Source of the DNA: Cohnella herbarum
Lineage (GTDB): Bacteria > Bacillota > Bacilli > Paenibacillales > Paenibacillaceae
Reading direction: 5' to 3'
Assembly: GCF_012849095.1 (NCBI RefSeq)
Contig: NZ_CP051680.1
Location: 8,284,251-8,348,250, forward strand
Length of the DNA stretch: 64,000 nt
Shown here: positions 49,557-58,469 of the stretch, one piece after another
Layout: each line of letters starts with the position of its first letter
How positions within the stretch are numbered: position 1 is the first letter of the stretch
Program-made: the position numbers and the translations under genes
Notes under the pieces: model-generated
The model's input: the letters and a program-made list of their open reading frames with translations, nothing else
Databases searched by the model: none
What the model was told of the DNA's origin: nothing

Positions 49557-50117
49557 TTGAATCCTGTACAGCCGATCCGCGATGACAGAATCGTGGAAGG
49601 CATGAAGCATTACTTTCGAATGAGAAGTATGAGGAATTACTTGTTTTTCTGCATCGGCATCTATTCCGGTCTCCGGGTTTCAGACTTGCTGACGATTAGG
49701 GCAGGGGAAGTAAGGAGCATTCATGTTAACAAGATGGAAAAAAAGAATAAGAACAGTAAAAGGTTCATTATTCACGATAGCATTCGCTACGAGTTGGACC
49801 TGTATATCGAAGATAAGTCCGACAACGAATATCTGTTCGCGAGTCGGCAGAAAAAGACGATTAGCCAACTTGAAGAACAGCCTATCGACCGTTCAACGGC
49901 TTATCGATTCCTCAATGAAGCGGCTAAACACTTCGGACTCGAAGAGATCGGGAACCACACTCTACGCAAAACGTGGGGATACAGGCTATATTGCCAGGAC
50001 GAGCGCAATCTAGCGTTACTAATGGATGCCTTCGGTCATAGCGATATGCGAGTCACTTTGCGGTACATTGGCCTTACTCAAGACCTTTTAGACCGTGCAA
50101 CCCTGCGAATGCGTTGA
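49557..50117 (+). CDS. Tyrosine recombinase (XerC/D-like), catalytic domain only
   Basis: 186 residues from TTG 49557 after GGGGTGGTGG. Catalytic residues are visible in order: Arg in YSGLRVSDLL, His-x-x-Arg in NHTLRKTWG, His in FGHSDM and Tyr in LRYIGLT. There is no N-terminal SAM-like DNA-binding domain. The prophage already has a serine integrase, so this enzyme is probably not the integrase. Similar short recombinases sit just upstream of terminase genes in many Firmicute phages; their role is unclear to me. Confidence 0.82.
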   Translation: MNPVQPIRDDRIVEGMKHYFRMRSMRNYLFFCIGIYSGLRVSDLLTIRAGEVRSIHVNKMEKKNKNSKRFIIHDSIRYELDLYIEDKSDNEYLFASRQKKTISQLEEQPIDRSTAYRFLNEAAKHFGLEEIGNHTLRKTWGYRLYCQDERNLALLMDAFGHSDMRVTLRYIGLTQDLLDRATLRMR

Positions 50118-50120
50118 TAT

Positions 50121-50242
50121 TGGTGCACCATAATTCGGGTGTTGTTGCACTCGATATTTTTCGGCTCAACGCAGTATATGAAGGAACAGAAATTCGGACA
50201 TAGGTCGTGACTGCACCAGAATTCCTTTGTGGTGCACTCGGG
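50121..50242. other. Non-coding packaging-region candidate with TGCAC motifs
   Basis: The 243 bases between the recombinase and the terminase genes hold no gene. They contain TGGTGCACCA (50121-50130, perfect palindrome), TTGCACTCG (50145-50153), TGCACCA (50212-50218) and TGGTGCACTCGGG (50230-50242). The location just before terS is typical for a pac or cos site, or for a late-activator site. Confidence 0.4.
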
Positions 50243-50360
50243 AACCAGTTTCTAGGAGATTGTTAATGGAGTTCTTTACCTCGCTAAAGTAATTCATGGA
50301 AATAAACTGGTAAAAAACGATTGACAAACTCGAATACCTCTCGGAGGTGGTGGTGATGGC

Positions 50361-51104
50361 GTGAGACCAAGGAGTGACAAGCGGGAAAAAGCATTCATGA
50401 TGTGGCACAATTCCGGGCGAAAAATGAAATTCGTTGAAATCGCCAAGCGACTCGGAATATCACCGTCGCAAGTTCGGAAATGGAAGCATGAAGACGTATG
50501 GAAGACAAAGCAGCCAAGGAAGCGCGGCGGTCAACCAGGCAACGTTAACGCCTCAGGAAATAATGGCGGCGGCGCTCCACCCGGGAATAAGAATAACTGG
50601 AAGCATGGGGGCTATGAATCCATGTGGATGAGCCAAATTGCTGTTGATCACAAATTGAAGCTAATGAAGACGGAGACGGACCCGCGAAAGATTCTCGTTA
50701 ACGAAATCTTCCTTCTTGAATATCGCGAATTCAAGCTGATGGGCTACATCAAGCAGATCGAGGAAGGATGGGACGCGAGCTCCACGCAATCGAAGAAAGA
50801 GCGGTTCCAGAAGATCGTGGATGATATCGGTGACGTACCGACGTTTGACGAGGAAGGAAATCTCCAGACGGAACGGAAAGTCGAATACGAGATGATCGAA
50901 GTCGAGATCGTCACGAAGACGCCGCAAATGCTGGAGCGTTTACTTTCCATCGAGAATGCTCTATCCACGGTTCAAGGAAGAAAACTGAAGTGCATCGCGC
51001 TCCTTGACCAGTTTGACCGGAACGAGCTTACCGTCGAAGAACTTAAACTCAAGGTCGAGCGTATGCGGCTTGAGGTCAAGAATCTTAAGGAGGCAGCGTG
51101 GTAA
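50361..51104 (+). CDS. Terminase small subunit-like protein (YqaS/PBSX type)
   Basis: 247 residues from GTG 50361, 10 bases after GGAGGTGG. The N-terminal HTH reads MKFVEIAKRLGISPSQVRKWK. It is followed by a Gly/Asn/Pro-rich linker (GGQPGNVNASGNNGGGAPPG) typical of YqaS/PBSX small terminases, and a long helical region that may oligomerise. TerS recognises the packaging site and recruits TerL. A second TerS-like gene lies just before terL, so only one may be the packaging TerS. It may be translated with the HNH gene that follows with no gap. Confidence 0.65.
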   Translation: MRPRSDKREKAFMMWHNSGRKMKFVEIAKRLGISPSQVRKWKHEDVWKTKQPRKRGGQPGNVNASGNNGGGAPPGNKNNWKHGGYESMWMSQIAVDHKLKLMKTETDPRKILVNEIFLLEYREFKLMGYIKQIEEGWDASSTQSKKERFQKIVDDIGDVPTFDEEGNLQTERKVEYEMIEVEIVTKTPQMLERLLSIENALSTVQGRKLKCIALLDQFDRNELTVEELKLKVERMRLEVKNLKEAAW

Positions 51105-51788
51105 ATGGCGCGTCATAGTGTGCTTCAGGCGTTTTATGTTTCGAAAGTTTGGCGCGATTTTCGAATGACTTTGATTCTGGAGCGCGGCTTACGATGCGAA
51201 CATTGCGGAGAGATGGTGACCGTTGCAAAGGAGTTAACCGCTCATCACGAGATTGAGCTAACGCCGGACAATGTTCATGATCATATGATCTCTCTTAATC
51301 CTAAGCTAGTAAAGCTGGTGCACCATCGTTGTCATAACGTGATCCACGGAAGATTCGGAGCTAAGCGAGGGCGCAGCGTTTACCTGGTATATGGTCCACC
51401 GCTCGCCGGTAAGAAGACGTTCGTGACAGAGCAAATGATGCGCGGCGATCTTGTCGTCGATATGGATCGGCTATTCGAAGCTGTATCCTTTCAACCTTCT
51501 TATGATAAGCCGGACAATCTATTGAGCAATGTCATGGGCGTACACAACCTATTGCTAGACAACGTCAAGACGCGAATGGGTAAGTGGGGCAACGCTTGGG
51601 TGATCGGCGGATACGCGGATAAGTTCAAGCGAGAACGGACAGCTGACATGATCGGTGCTGAGTTGGTATTCATTGATGCGTCTCAGGATGAGTGCCTTGC
51701 TAGACTCGAAGCAGATTCAATGCGAATGCATTATGTTTCAGACTGGCGGGGATACATCTGCAAATGGTTTGAACAATACCAAGCATAA
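51105..51788 (+). CDS. HNH endonuclease fused to a P-loop NTPase/kinase domain
   Basis: 227 residues. The first 85 are an HNH nuclease with zinc Cys pair CEHCGEM, AHHEIELTPDN (catalytic His) and HHRCHNVIHGRF. From about 90 on a P-loop domain follows: VYLVYGPPLAGKKTFV (Walker A), DLVVDMDRLF and FIDASQDECLARL, like zeta-toxin, adenylylsulfate or polynucleotide kinases. HNH enzymes beside terminase are needed for packaging cleavage in HK97-like phages. Joined to a kinase-like domain it could trim or repair cut ends; that is speculation. Confidence 0.8.
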   Translation: MARHSVLQAFYVSKVWRDFRMTLILERGLRCEHCGEMVTVAKELTAHHEIELTPDNVHDHMISLNPKLVKLVHHRCHNVIHGRFGAKRGRSVYLVYGPPLAGKKTFVTEQMMRGDLVVDMDRLFEAVSFQPSYDKPDNLLSNVMGVHNLLLDNVKTRMGKWGNAWVIGGYADKFKRERTADMIGAELVFIDASQDECLARLEADSMRMHYVSDWRGYICKWFEQYQA

Positions 51789-51900
51789 TGGGATACCCCC
51801 CCGGTTCAAAAAAGGAGGGCTACGGGGCTACACCGCGCCCCCAACCCGATTTTGGAGCAAACATGAAAAATCGAAATTCGGACAGAAGGTGAAAATTCCG

Positions 51901-52227
51901 GTGAAAAAGGATGAGTACGACAAAGAATTGGCGAGATTGCGCGAACTATTCGCAAAGGCGGACCCGGATAAGGCAGATTTGGTTGATGGTCTTTTGAAGG
52001 ATGCAGCCTTCTTAAAATCTGAGAACGCGGAGTTGCGCGGTGTGCTGGCGAAGACCGGAACGGTCAAAGTGCATCCGACTAACCCGATGTTGCAAAAGCC
52101 GGTCGAAGCGGCCCGTCAGTACCTGAAAAACGTCAATTCCTATTCCGTCATCATAAAGACGCTGAACGGCATCTTGAATAAGAACATCATTGACGACGAT
52201 GATGACGACATGAAGGAATTCGAATGA
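51901..52227 (+). CDS. terS: Terminase small subunit, P27-like
   Basis: 108 residues from GTG 51901, 9 bases after AAGGTG; the frame is open further upstream without an RBS. DKADLVDGLLKDAAFLKSEN, ELRGVLAKTGTV and NVNSYSVIIKTLNGIL match the helical pattern of P27-family small terminases, which usually pair with this kind of TerL. It ends with an Asp run and overlaps terL by four bases (ATGA). I consider it the best candidate for the working TerS. Confidence 0.62.
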   Translation: MKKDEYDKELARLRELFAKADPDKADLVDGLLKDAAFLKSENAELRGVLAKTGTVKVHPTNPMLQKPVEAARQYLKNVNSYSVIIKTLNGILNKNIIDDDDDDMKEFE

Positions 52228-53933
52228 ACGCACCTTGGTCTTCCTGGCTGCATGAGTATATGCACAAATGCCGGTCCGGTGAAATCCTTGTCGGCCAGGA
52301 ACTAATGCAGATGTTCGACATTTTGGACGAGCTACTGCATGATCCGGACATTCGTTTTGATCCAGAAGACGCGAACAAGCGAATCAAGTTCATCGAAGAA
52401 AAATGCCGACATTTCGAGGCCCCCTATGCGGGAAAGCCGTTCAAGCTGGAATTGTTTCAAAAGGCGTTCGTAACCGCGCTACATGCGTTCAAGATGTTTG
52501 AAGAGGAAATTAGCAAATGGGTGCGCCTGTTCCAGGACGTGCTTTTTTTGGTTGGACGGAAGAATGGCAAGACGCCGCTTATTGGCGGGCTGAACCTTGC
52601 CGAGTTTTTCTGCGGGCCTGAAGGGATCAAGATCCTTTGTTCCTCTAATGACTACGAGCAAGCTGCGCTAATGTTCGACGCAATTAACGCCATGCGCGAG
52701 GAATCTCCATCACTGGAGAAGGTGACACGAAAGAACCTGACGGGAATCTACTTTGGTAACCCAAAACGCCGGACGAAGAAGAGTAAATTCAGCTATCGCA
52801 ATAAGGGCCATATCAAGAAGATATCCGCTAAGACGGGCGCAAAGGAAGGACGGAATATCGCGGTCGGCGCTGCTGATGAAGTCCACGAAATGAAGGACAA
52901 TTCCGGTGTCATGCCGATTCGTCAATCTCTATCGACGCAAGATGAGCCGCTGTATTACGAGTTAACGACTGAGGGATTTACCAACGACGGGTACCTTGAT
53001 GGACGAATGGTTGAGGCCCGTCAAGTCCTTAACCGAGAATTGCATCGTCCGCGTTGGCTCGTCTGGATATATACGCAGGACAGCGAACAGGAAGTTTGGC
53101 AGGACGAACGGACATGGGTGAAATCGAACCCCGGACTCGGCACGATCAAGAAATGGTCCTTCCTTCGGACGATGGTCGAGGAGTCGAAAACGAATAAGGC
53201 GACACGCATATTCGTCTTGGCGAAGGATTTTAATATCAAACAGAATAACGCGGCGGCCTGGTTGACTGCGGATGAAATTACGAACCAAGATGATGTGCCT
53301 TTTGATCTGGAGAAGATGCGCGGACGTATTGCGATCGGTGGTGTCGACTTATCGAAGTCGGGAGATCTTGCTTGCGCACGTGCTTTGTTCCTGATGGGCG
53401 GGAAAAAGTACACCGTTTCGCAATATTTCATTCCCGAATCAAAGCTCTCTCAGCTCTCCAAAGAAGATTTGGAAAAGTACAAATCATGGATTCGCGAGGG
53501 TCGGATGACCGTGAGTGATGGGAATGAAAACGACTTCCGTTTGGTGACGCAATGGTTCGTCAAACTGGTTAAATCATACGGCATCCGCTTCCTCAAGATC
53601 GGATATGACAAATGGTCAGCAATTTATTGGGTGAAGGAAATGGAGGATGCGGGTTTTGATATGGTTCGCGTGGCACAGGATTGGGCACCGATGTCCGAAC
53701 CGATGAAGCTGGTTGAAGCCGATCTTCGGAGCAACCTAATTTATTACAACAACGACAATCTGGATAAGTTTTGTCTGGAGAACACGGCCATTACCGTCAA
53801 TTCCAAAATGGAACAAATGCCGATCAAGGTACAGGGCAAGGACGATAGAAAGATCGACGGAGCGGTGACGCTCATCATTTGCTATCGGGCATATATCGAC
53901 AACCGAAGCGATTTTGTGCGATTGTCCGCATGA
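52224..53933 (+). CDS. terL: Terminase large subunit
   Basis: 569 residues. The ATPase has Walker A FLVGRKNGKTPL and Walker B with VGAADEVHEM. The nuclease domain has GGVDLSKSGDLA and GYDKWSA with conserved Asp. This is the HK97-type TerL (Terminase_1) motor that packages and cuts phage DNA. Length is normal. It is translationally coupled to the P27-like terS and followed by the portal gene. Confidence 0.95.
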   Translation: MNAPWSSWLHEYMHKCRSGEILVGQELMQMFDILDELLHDPDIRFDPEDANKRIKFIEEKCRHFEAPYAGKPFKLELFQKAFVTALHAFKMFEEEISKWVRLFQDVLFLVGRKNGKTPLIGGLNLAEFFCGPEGIKILCSSNDYEQAALMFDAINAMREESPSLEKVTRKNLTGIYFGNPKRRTKKSKFSYRNKGHIKKISAKTGAKEGRNIAVGAADEVHEMKDNSGVMPIRQSLSTQDEPLYYELTTEGFTNDGYLDGRMVEARQVLNRELHRPRWLVWIYTQDSEQEVWQDERTWVKSNPGLGTIKKWSFLRTMVEESKTNKATRIFVLAKDFNIKQNNAAAWLTADEITNQDDVPFDLEKMRGRIAIGGVDLSKSGDLACARALFLMGGKKYTVSQYFIPESKLSQLSKEDLEKYKSWIREGRMTVSDGNENDFRLVTQWFVKLVKSYGIRFLKIGYDKWSAIYWVKEMEDAGFDMVRVAQDWAPMSEPMKLVEADLRSNLIYYNNDNLDKFCLENTAITVNSKMEQMPIKVQGKDDRKIDGAVTLIICYRAYIDNRSDFVRLSA

Positions 53934-53957
53934 TCATACAAGAAAGGAGGAATGTGC

Positions 53958-55196
53958 GTGATTTTAATGGACGTTCTCCGGCGCTGGTCTATGGGGCGCA
54001 AGGAAAGCAAGTGGTTTCGGATGTTGAACGGAGGTATTCCCGTCTTCGGCCAGTTCGGGACAAACATTTACGCCTCAGACATGGTTCAAAACTGCATTAA
54101 CGTCATCGCAACGGAAATGAGTAAGTTGCAGCCACGTCATATTAAGACACGGGAGAATGAACAGACTGTTCCGAATGGAAATATTAACAGGCTGTTTCGG
54201 TTCGGGCCGAACCCGCTCATGACGACGAGCGAATTTATTGAAAAGAAGATTTGGCTGCTGATGATGAATTACAACGCCTTTATCGTCCCGATCTTTGATT
54301 CGGACTATAGTACCGGAATAGAACGGCGGACATATCGCGCGTTGTACCCGATCAACCCAAGCCGAGTTGAGTTTCTACAAGATCCGACTGGGGAACTGTT
54401 AATTCGCTTTTTCTTCCCATCCGGTGTTGACTTTACATTCCGTTATGCAGACGTGATTCACCTACGAAAGAAGTTTTCAGTCAATGAACTTATGGGCGGT
54501 GGTGCAGACGGGCAACCGGACAACGCAGCCCTACTCAAAGTCCTGCAAACCAATCATGCTCTTTCGCAAGGTCTGGAGCGTGCGGCAAGAATAAACGCTG
54601 CAATTCAAGGCATCTTGAAGGTCAATACTGTGCTTGATGATGATGGGATGAGAGCAGAGCGAGATCGGTTTGTAAAGCTTGTTGAATCAGGCGAAAATGG
54701 CATACTCCCAATGGATTTAAAGGGTGAATATACATCGGTCAAGGGCGACGCGAAGTTTATCGACAAAGATACACTTTCCTTCCTGCAACAAAGTATTTTG
54801 AACTGGTTCAGCGTCTCGTTGCCGATATTGACCGGTGAATTTACGGATGACGAGTACCAAGCGTTTTATGAAAAAGCGCTTGAGCCACTCGTCATTTATT
54901 TTGGCCAAAAATACTCTAAGGTGCTATTTACGGAGCGGGAGCTGGATGTTGGTAACGAAATCGCTTGGTATCAGCGGGATATGAATTATTTATCCACCAA
55001 CTCCAAGATAAACATACTAAAAACGATGGGCGAACAAGGATTGTTAACGGACAATCAGAAGCTTGCGTTGCTAGGTTATCCGCCGATTCCGGGTGGCGAT
55101 CGCATTACGCAATCTCTCAACTACATTGACGTGAAGTTGATCAACCAATATCAAATGCAAAACAAATCCAAGGCGGTGACTGAAGATGAAAAATAA
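53958..55196 (+). CDS. Portal protein (HK97 family)
   Basis: 412 residues from GTG 53958, 7 bases after AAAGGAGG; ATG 53952 touches the RBS. The pattern SDMVQNCINVIATEMSKLQ, RLFRFGPNPLMTTSEFI and DEYQAFYEKALEPL is Phage_portal. It forms the dodecameric ring at the capsid vertex through which DNA enters. The protease gene overlaps its end by 11 bases. Confidence 0.92.
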   Translation: MILMDVLRRWSMGRKESKWFRMLNGGIPVFGQFGTNIYASDMVQNCINVIATEMSKLQPRHIKTRENEQTVPNGNINRLFRFGPNPLMTTSEFIEKKIWLLMMNYNAFIVPIFDSDYSTGIERRTYRALYPINPSRVEFLQDPTGELLIRFFFPSGVDFTFRYADVIHLRKKFSVNELMGGGADGQPDNAALLKVLQTNHALSQGLERAARINAAIQGILKVNTVLDDDGMRAERDRFVKLVESGENGILPMDLKGEYTSVKGDAKFIDKDTLSFLQQSILNWFSVSLPILTGEFTDDEYQAFYEKALEPLVIYFGQKYSKVLFTERELDVGNEIAWYQRDMNYLSTNSKINILKTMGEQGLLTDNQKLALLGYPPIPGGDRITQSLNYIDVKLINQYQMQNKSKAVTEDEK

Positions 55197-55830
55197 GACG
55201 TTGCCTCAAGGTATGGAGCGAGAGCGCCGGTCTTTTGCGGTTCCAGACCTTCGGGCTGATGGCGGGGATGGGATCATCCAAGGACATGCGGCTGTATTCG
55301 GACAAGAGGCGAATATTGGTGGTTGGTTCTTGGAGATCATTGAACGCGGTGCATTCGACAAGACGGATTTCAAGGATGTGGTCATGAGTTTTAACCACAA
55401 CCTCCAACAAATCCCGTTAGCCCGCAGTCGTAACAACAACGAAAATTCCACACTGCAATTAAGTGTGGATGATGCCGGATTGTTTACGCGAGCAACACTC
55501 GATACGGAAAACAACTCGGAAGCCAGATCTTTATATAGTGCAATTGGGCGTGGCGACATCTCAGGGATGTCGTTTATTTTTTCCGTCCGAGCTTCCGGTG
55601 TTTTCTGGGAAGGGCTTGATACAGAACTTCCCATCAGAAGGATCAAAGACATAGCTCGTGTGTACGAAGTATCTGCGGTATCTTTCCCGGCCTATGCCGG
55701 GACTGACATACAAGCTCGGGACGCGCAAGCGCTGGAGAGCGCCCGCGCTGCACTGGAGAGTGCGAGGTCGGGACTGGTGAGTCCTAAAAACGAGTTAGAA
55801 CTATTGAAAGCAAAACTAAACTTGCGCTAA
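55186..55830 (+). CDS. HK97-family prohead protease
   Basis: 214 residues. The family start GHAAVFGQEANIGGWFLEIIERGAF is followed by the catalytic His in SFNHNLQQIPLAR and the Ser in GDISGMSFIF. It cleaves the scaffold domain from the capsid protein during prohead maturation. It lies between portal and capsid genes, the standard order. Confidence 0.93.
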   Translation: MKNKTLPQGMERERRSFAVPDLRADGGDGIIQGHAAVFGQEANIGGWFLEIIERGAFDKTDFKDVVMSFNHNLQQIPLARSRNNNENSTLQLSVDDAGLFTRATLDTENNSEARSLYSAIGRGDISGMSFIFSVRASGVFWEGLDTELPIRRIKDIARVYEVSAVSFPAYAGTDIQARDAQALESARAALESARSGLVSPKNELELLKAKLNLR

Positions 55831-55850
55831 TTAAAGGGAGGACTTTACTC

Positions 55851-57137
55851 ATGAAAGAATGGCTGAAAAAACTGTTAAAACAAAAAGAAGAAAAACGCTC
55901 TGCTCTGAAACTACGCGGGGATAAGAGTGAAGACGTTCAAGAAGTGCGCTCGATCATCGGCGAGGTTGAAGAAATCGACAAGGAAATTACGGAGCTTCGC
56001 CAGCAAATCGAAACGCTTCCGGATGATCAAATCGCAGGCGGGGCAACCCTTCCGGCGGAAGGTCGTAGCCAGATGACTGCGGCAGGTGGAGCAGGTGGGA
56101 ATTCGGGACTTGCACAAGTATTGGCGTCCTACGGACTGACACAGCAACGCCAAGCAGATCCGGAGGATAGGTACGGATCGCTAGAATACCGGAAGGCGTT
56201 CATGGCCTTCGCTGTTACCGGCGAGATTAAGCCGGAGTTACGGGCTAATGCACAAACGACGACGGCTGACGTTTCAGCAGTTATTCCAACGACCATCCTG
56301 AACGAAGTTATTCGCAAGTTGGAAGTGCGTGGTCGTGTTTGGGGACGCGTTCGAAAGCTTAACATTAAGGGCGGCGTCGATGTACCGATCCTTTCTGTTA
56401 AGCCGGTTGCAACGTGGATCACGGAAACAACGCCTTCTGATCGTCAGAAGACGCAGGCGAACACGAAGGTATCTTTCAGCTACTACGGTCTCGAATGCAA
56501 AGTCGCGGTTTCCTTATTGGCCGATACGGTTACGCTTGATGGCTTTGAATCGTTGATCATTGATTTGATCGTTGAGGCGATGATCAAGGCACTAGAAGCC
56601 GCGATTGTCAGCGGTACAGGAGCGGGTCAACCGATGGGGATCACGAAAGATACGCGTGTACCGGCCGGGCAGATCGTGACGTTGGACCCGACGGAGATTC
56701 TCAACTATCAGCAATGGAAGAAGAAAGTTTTCGCGAAGCTTCCACTTGCATACAAGGCGGGCGCTGTGTTCTTCATGGCGAGCGGAACATTCGAAACGTA
56801 TATCGATGGCATGGTAGACGATGCAGGCCAGCCCATCGGGCGCGTGAATTACGGCATTACGAACGGCATTCAAGAGCGTTTCGCAGGTAAAGAGGTCATT
56901 TTGGTTGAAGATGACCTTATTCAACCTTTCGATACGGCTGCAACGAACGATGTGTTCGCAATCTTCTGCGATTTGACGAATTACGGGGTCAACAGCAACA
57001 TGCAATTGACGCTGTTCCGCTATCTCGACCACGATACGAACCAATGGGTCGACAAAGCGATCTTGATCGCTGATGGAAAGCTACTTGACCCGAACGGCGT
57101 CGTCATCGTGAAGAAGGCAGCCGGAAGCGGTACCTGA
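55851..57137 (+). CDS. Major capsid protein (HK97 fold)
   Basis: 428 residues. The first 110 form a charged coiled-coil delta domain (RSIIGEVEEIDKEITELRQQ) that would be removed by the protease. The rest is the HK97 fold with TTILNEVIRKLEVRG, LLADTVTLDG and SGTGAGQPMGI. RBS AAAGGGAGG precedes the ATG. Confidence 0.95.
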   Translation: MKEWLKKLLKQKEEKRSALKLRGDKSEDVQEVRSIIGEVEEIDKEITELRQQIETLPDDQIAGGATLPAEGRSQMTAAGGAGGNSGLAQVLASYGLTQQRQADPEDRYGSLEYRKAFMAFAVTGEIKPELRANAQTTTADVSAVIPTTILNEVIRKLEVRGRVWGRVRKLNIKGGVDVPILSVKPVATWITETTPSDRQKTQANTKVSFSYYGLECKVAVSLLADTVTLDGFESLIIDLIVEAMIKALEAAIVSGTGAGQPMGITKDTRVPAGQIVTLDPTEILNYQQWKKKVFAKLPLAYKAGAVFFMASGTFETYIDGMVDDAGQPIGRVNYGITNGIQERFAGKEVILVEDDLIQPFDTAATNDVFAIFCDLTNYGVNSNMQLTLFRYLDHDTNQWVDKAILIADGKLLDPNGVVIVKKAAGSGT

Positions 57138-57195
57138 TAATCATTCCAACAGGGAGCGGGAAACCGCTCCTTTCTAAAGAAAGAAGGTGAACAAC

Positions 57196-57456
57196 GTGGC
57201 AAAAACCAAAGATACGGAAAAACTGATCATCGTTTCGGCGGCTGTACCTGTGCTGATCTGCAAAGCTAATCGGCCCTTGAACGAACAACAGCATGAAGAG
57301 CTTGTACGCAAACTCGAAGCCGAACAGGCTCGAACAGGTTTAAAAGTGTTACTGGTTCCGAATTCGGCTGATGTAGCCGTGGGCGCGGAGATCCAGGAGC
57401 AAGAGCAGGAGGGCGAAGGGAATGCCAATGGACAGTCCGGAGCTCCAGGACTATAA
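57196..57456 (+). CDS. Small structural-module protein, unknown function
   Basis: 86 residues from GTG 57196, about 7 bases after AGAAGG; GTG 57187 is an alternative start. The centre (RPLNEQQHEELVRKLEAEQARTG-type) is helical and the end acidic and Gln/Gly-rich. It lies between capsid and connector genes, where head decoration or head-linked proteins occur. No family is firmly recognised. Confidence 0.65.
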   Translation: MAKTKDTEKLIIVSAAVPVLICKANRPLNEQQHEELVRKLEAEQARTGLKVLLVPNSADVAVGAEIQEQEQEGEGNANGQSGAPGL

Positions 57457-57718
57457 GGATTACTTGCGTGTCGATTCCGATGACGAGGATTATCAGATCG
57501 AAGGCTTTGTTCTTGCGGCTAAGGGATATTTGTTAAATGCAGGTGTCAAGGATAATGCGCATGGCGAGTTATACGATGTCGTTGTTAAGATGCTTGTCGC
57601 CTTATTTTACGAGCATCGTGACACGGCGGATAAGCAAATCAATATACCGCCGATCATGAATAACCTGATTACGCAGTTATCCATCGTGAGCCTGAAAAGC
57701 GAGGGCGTGTCACCATGA
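57422..57718 (+). CDS. Head-tail connector protein (gp6-like)
   Basis: 98 residues. It opens with LQDYKDYLRVDSDDEDYQIEGF and continues with an Ala-rich helix and ALFYEHRDT, the gp6-like connector pattern of HK97/SPP1-type phages. It binds the portal to begin the neck. It overlaps both neighbours. Confidence 0.85.
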   Translation: MPMDSPELQDYKDYLRVDSDDEDYQIEGFVLAAKGYLLNAGVKDNAHGELYDVVVKMLVALFYEHRDTADKQINIPPIMNNLITQLSIVSLKSEGVSP

Positions 57719-58041
57719 CGAAAAGCCTTATTGACCGGATGGATAAGCGAGTGACGATCTATCGCCCGACAGAGGAAACAGACGAGGCGAATCAACCACT
57801 TGATGAACTGATCGCAGTCGCGACACTGTGGGCTGCAATTGAGCCGCTACGAGGTCGTGAGTATGCTGCTGCATTACAGCAAAATGCAGAAGTCAATACG
57901 CGCATTCGCATTCGCTTCCGCGAAGGGATTGATCGAACGATGGTCGTTAAGTATGGCGATCACGTATTCGAGATCTTATATGTGTTGCATTCGGAATTTG
58001 GCAAAAAGGAACTTCAGCTTATGAGTAAGGAACGTCAGTAA
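57715..58041 (+). CDS. Head closure protein
   Basis: 108 residues. DRMDKRVTIYRPTEETDEANQ, LWAAIEPLRGREY and INTRIRIRF-like sequence fit the phage head closure (SPP1 gp16-like) family. It closes the connector after packaging. It overlaps its neighbours by 4 bases and 1 base. Confidence 0.88.
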   Translation: MTKSLIDRMDKRVTIYRPTEETDEANQPLDELIAVATLWAAIEPLRGREYAAALQQNAEVNTRIRIRFREGIDRTMVVKYGDHVFEILYVLHSEFGKKELQLMSKERQ

Positions 58042-58469
58042 TGGCAAGGCGGCGGACATCCCGAACTGGGATACGTGTCGAGGGAGCGGAAGCGGTTATT
58101 AAGGCACTTCGGGAAGCGAACGAGGAAATTCATAAGAAAATAAACGACCTCATCTCCGAAGCGGCTGAAATTGTATTCAAGGAGGCCGATATACGCGCGC
58201 CTATCGGAGCAACGGAACGAACGCGTTTTAGTTTGCGGATCGTAACAGGCATATCAAAGAAAGGTAATTTTTATGCCAATGTTATCGTTGGTGCGCGCGA
58301 TGGCCTCATGACAGCAGAAAGCGCCTTTTATGTCACTTTCTATGAGTATGGCACAAGTAAACAGCCGCCACGTCCGTTCATGCGTCCAAGTATGGACAAG
58401 AGCAGAGCGAAGATTCGAGCGCTGCTTAAAGAGGGACTGGAAAAAGTCATCCGCGATTTAAGGGGGTAA
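58041..58469 (+). CDS. HK97 gp10-family neck/tail protein
   Basis: 142 residues. IRVEGAEAVIKALREANEEI, FKEADIRAPIGATE and YEYGTSKQPPRPFMRPSMDK are the gp10 family signature, including the conserved EYGTSKQPPRPF. It helps link head and tail. It overlaps the next gene by one base. Confidence 0.92.
   Translation: MARRRTSRTGIRVEGAEAVIKALREANEEIHKKINDLISEAAEIVFKEADIRAPIGATERTRFSLRIVTGISKKGNFYANVIVGARDGLMTAESAFYVTFYEYGTSKQPPRPFMRPSMDKSRAKIRALLKEGLEKVIRDLRG

Noticed and set aside
50321..50350. Promoter with TTGACA at 50321
   Set aside because: The -35 match is good, but there is no -10-like hexamer 16-18 bases downstream, where the RBS of the terminase-like gene lies instead.
51788..51892. A 34-codon frame overlapping the HNH gene's stop (TAATG)
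   Set aside because: The start is positioned for coupling, but the stretch contains a run of seven C and gives a low-complexity Pro/Gly product with no recognisable pattern. I could not support it as a gene, and the run could also hide a sequencing error.
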